A DNA stretch of 64,000 nt from Acidobacteriaceae bacterium (GTDB lineage Bacteria; Acidobacteriota; Terriglobia; Terriglobales; Acidobacteriaceae): assembly GCA_903642225.1 (NCBI GenBank), contig CAHJWI010000006.1:1-64000 (forward strand), written 5' to 3'. Below the pieces are notes generated by a model. It ran no database searches. It saw only the letters and a list, made by a program, of their open reading frames with translations, and had not been told where the DNA came from. Shown here in pieces: positions 62,677 to 64,000 of the stretch (positions are counted from its first letter, which is position 1; each line of letters opens with the position of its first letter). Both the position numbers and the translations under genes were made by a program.

Positions 62677-62698
62677 CCTTACTCCGTCGATAATGCTT

Positions 62699-64000
<1,302 letters not shown>

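Overview
The window is a GC-rich bacterial chromosome segment, most likely from an acidobacterium of the Acidobacteriaceae (Terriglobus/Granulicella/Edaphobacter type). This is inferred from three very large Oar-like TonB-dependent receptors with an N-terminal carboxypeptidase-regulatory domain, an orphan duplicated MacB/FtsX permease of the ADOP type, a DUF6599 protein, and the general style of the housekeeping genes. No species name can be given from the sequence alone. There is no phage, insertion sequence, CRISPR array or rRNA operon.

Layout. 0-16 kb is mostly housekeeping: tRNA-Thr(CGT), a DUF6599 exported protein, a FucP-type sugar permease, aspS, a small Asn-Gln heptad-repeat protein, a TauE/SafE permease, nadD, an AIM24-family protein, rlmN, a small outer-membrane protein, an RNB-domain ribonuclease, a ketopantoate reductase, an S9 peptidase and obgE. 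16.5-24 kb is dominated by two tandem TonB-dependent receptors. 24-37 kb carries hscB, an NmrA-like oxidoreductase, an SGNH hydrolase, recX, a DUF429-like protein, a zinc-ribbon membrane protein, a frameshifted CDP-alcohol phosphatidyltransferase, alaS, a SIMPL protein, msrA and a membrane-anchored protein of unknown role. 37-41 kb has an AMIN/Amidase_3 cell-wall amidase and hisS. 41-44.4 kb is a co-directional Crp/Fnr regulator, XdhC, MocA-like and HD-hydrolase group, suggesting maturation of a molybdenum hydroxylase encoded elsewhere. 44.4-47.7 kb holds two tandem CrtI-type carotenoid desaturases. 47.8-64 kb holds a LigC-type ATP-dependent DNA ligase, a GH1 protein lacking its acid/base glutamate, the ADOP permease, a third TonB-dependent receptor, a HTH-Mop regulator, an M28 peptidase, an EndoIII-like protein, an alpha/beta hydrolase, a DUF4097 beta-repeat protein and the 3' part of rpoD.

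Points of most interest: the GH1 protein with Met in place of the catalytic acid/base Glu; the 78-residue Asn-Gln heptad protein; an approximately 105-base dispersed repeat in two full copies and one short copy; a strand-composition switch near 36-42 kb; the one-base frameshift in the phosphatidyltransferase; and the compositionally odd insertion inside alaS. I found no convincing multi-gene defence, mobile or otherwise undescribed system here.
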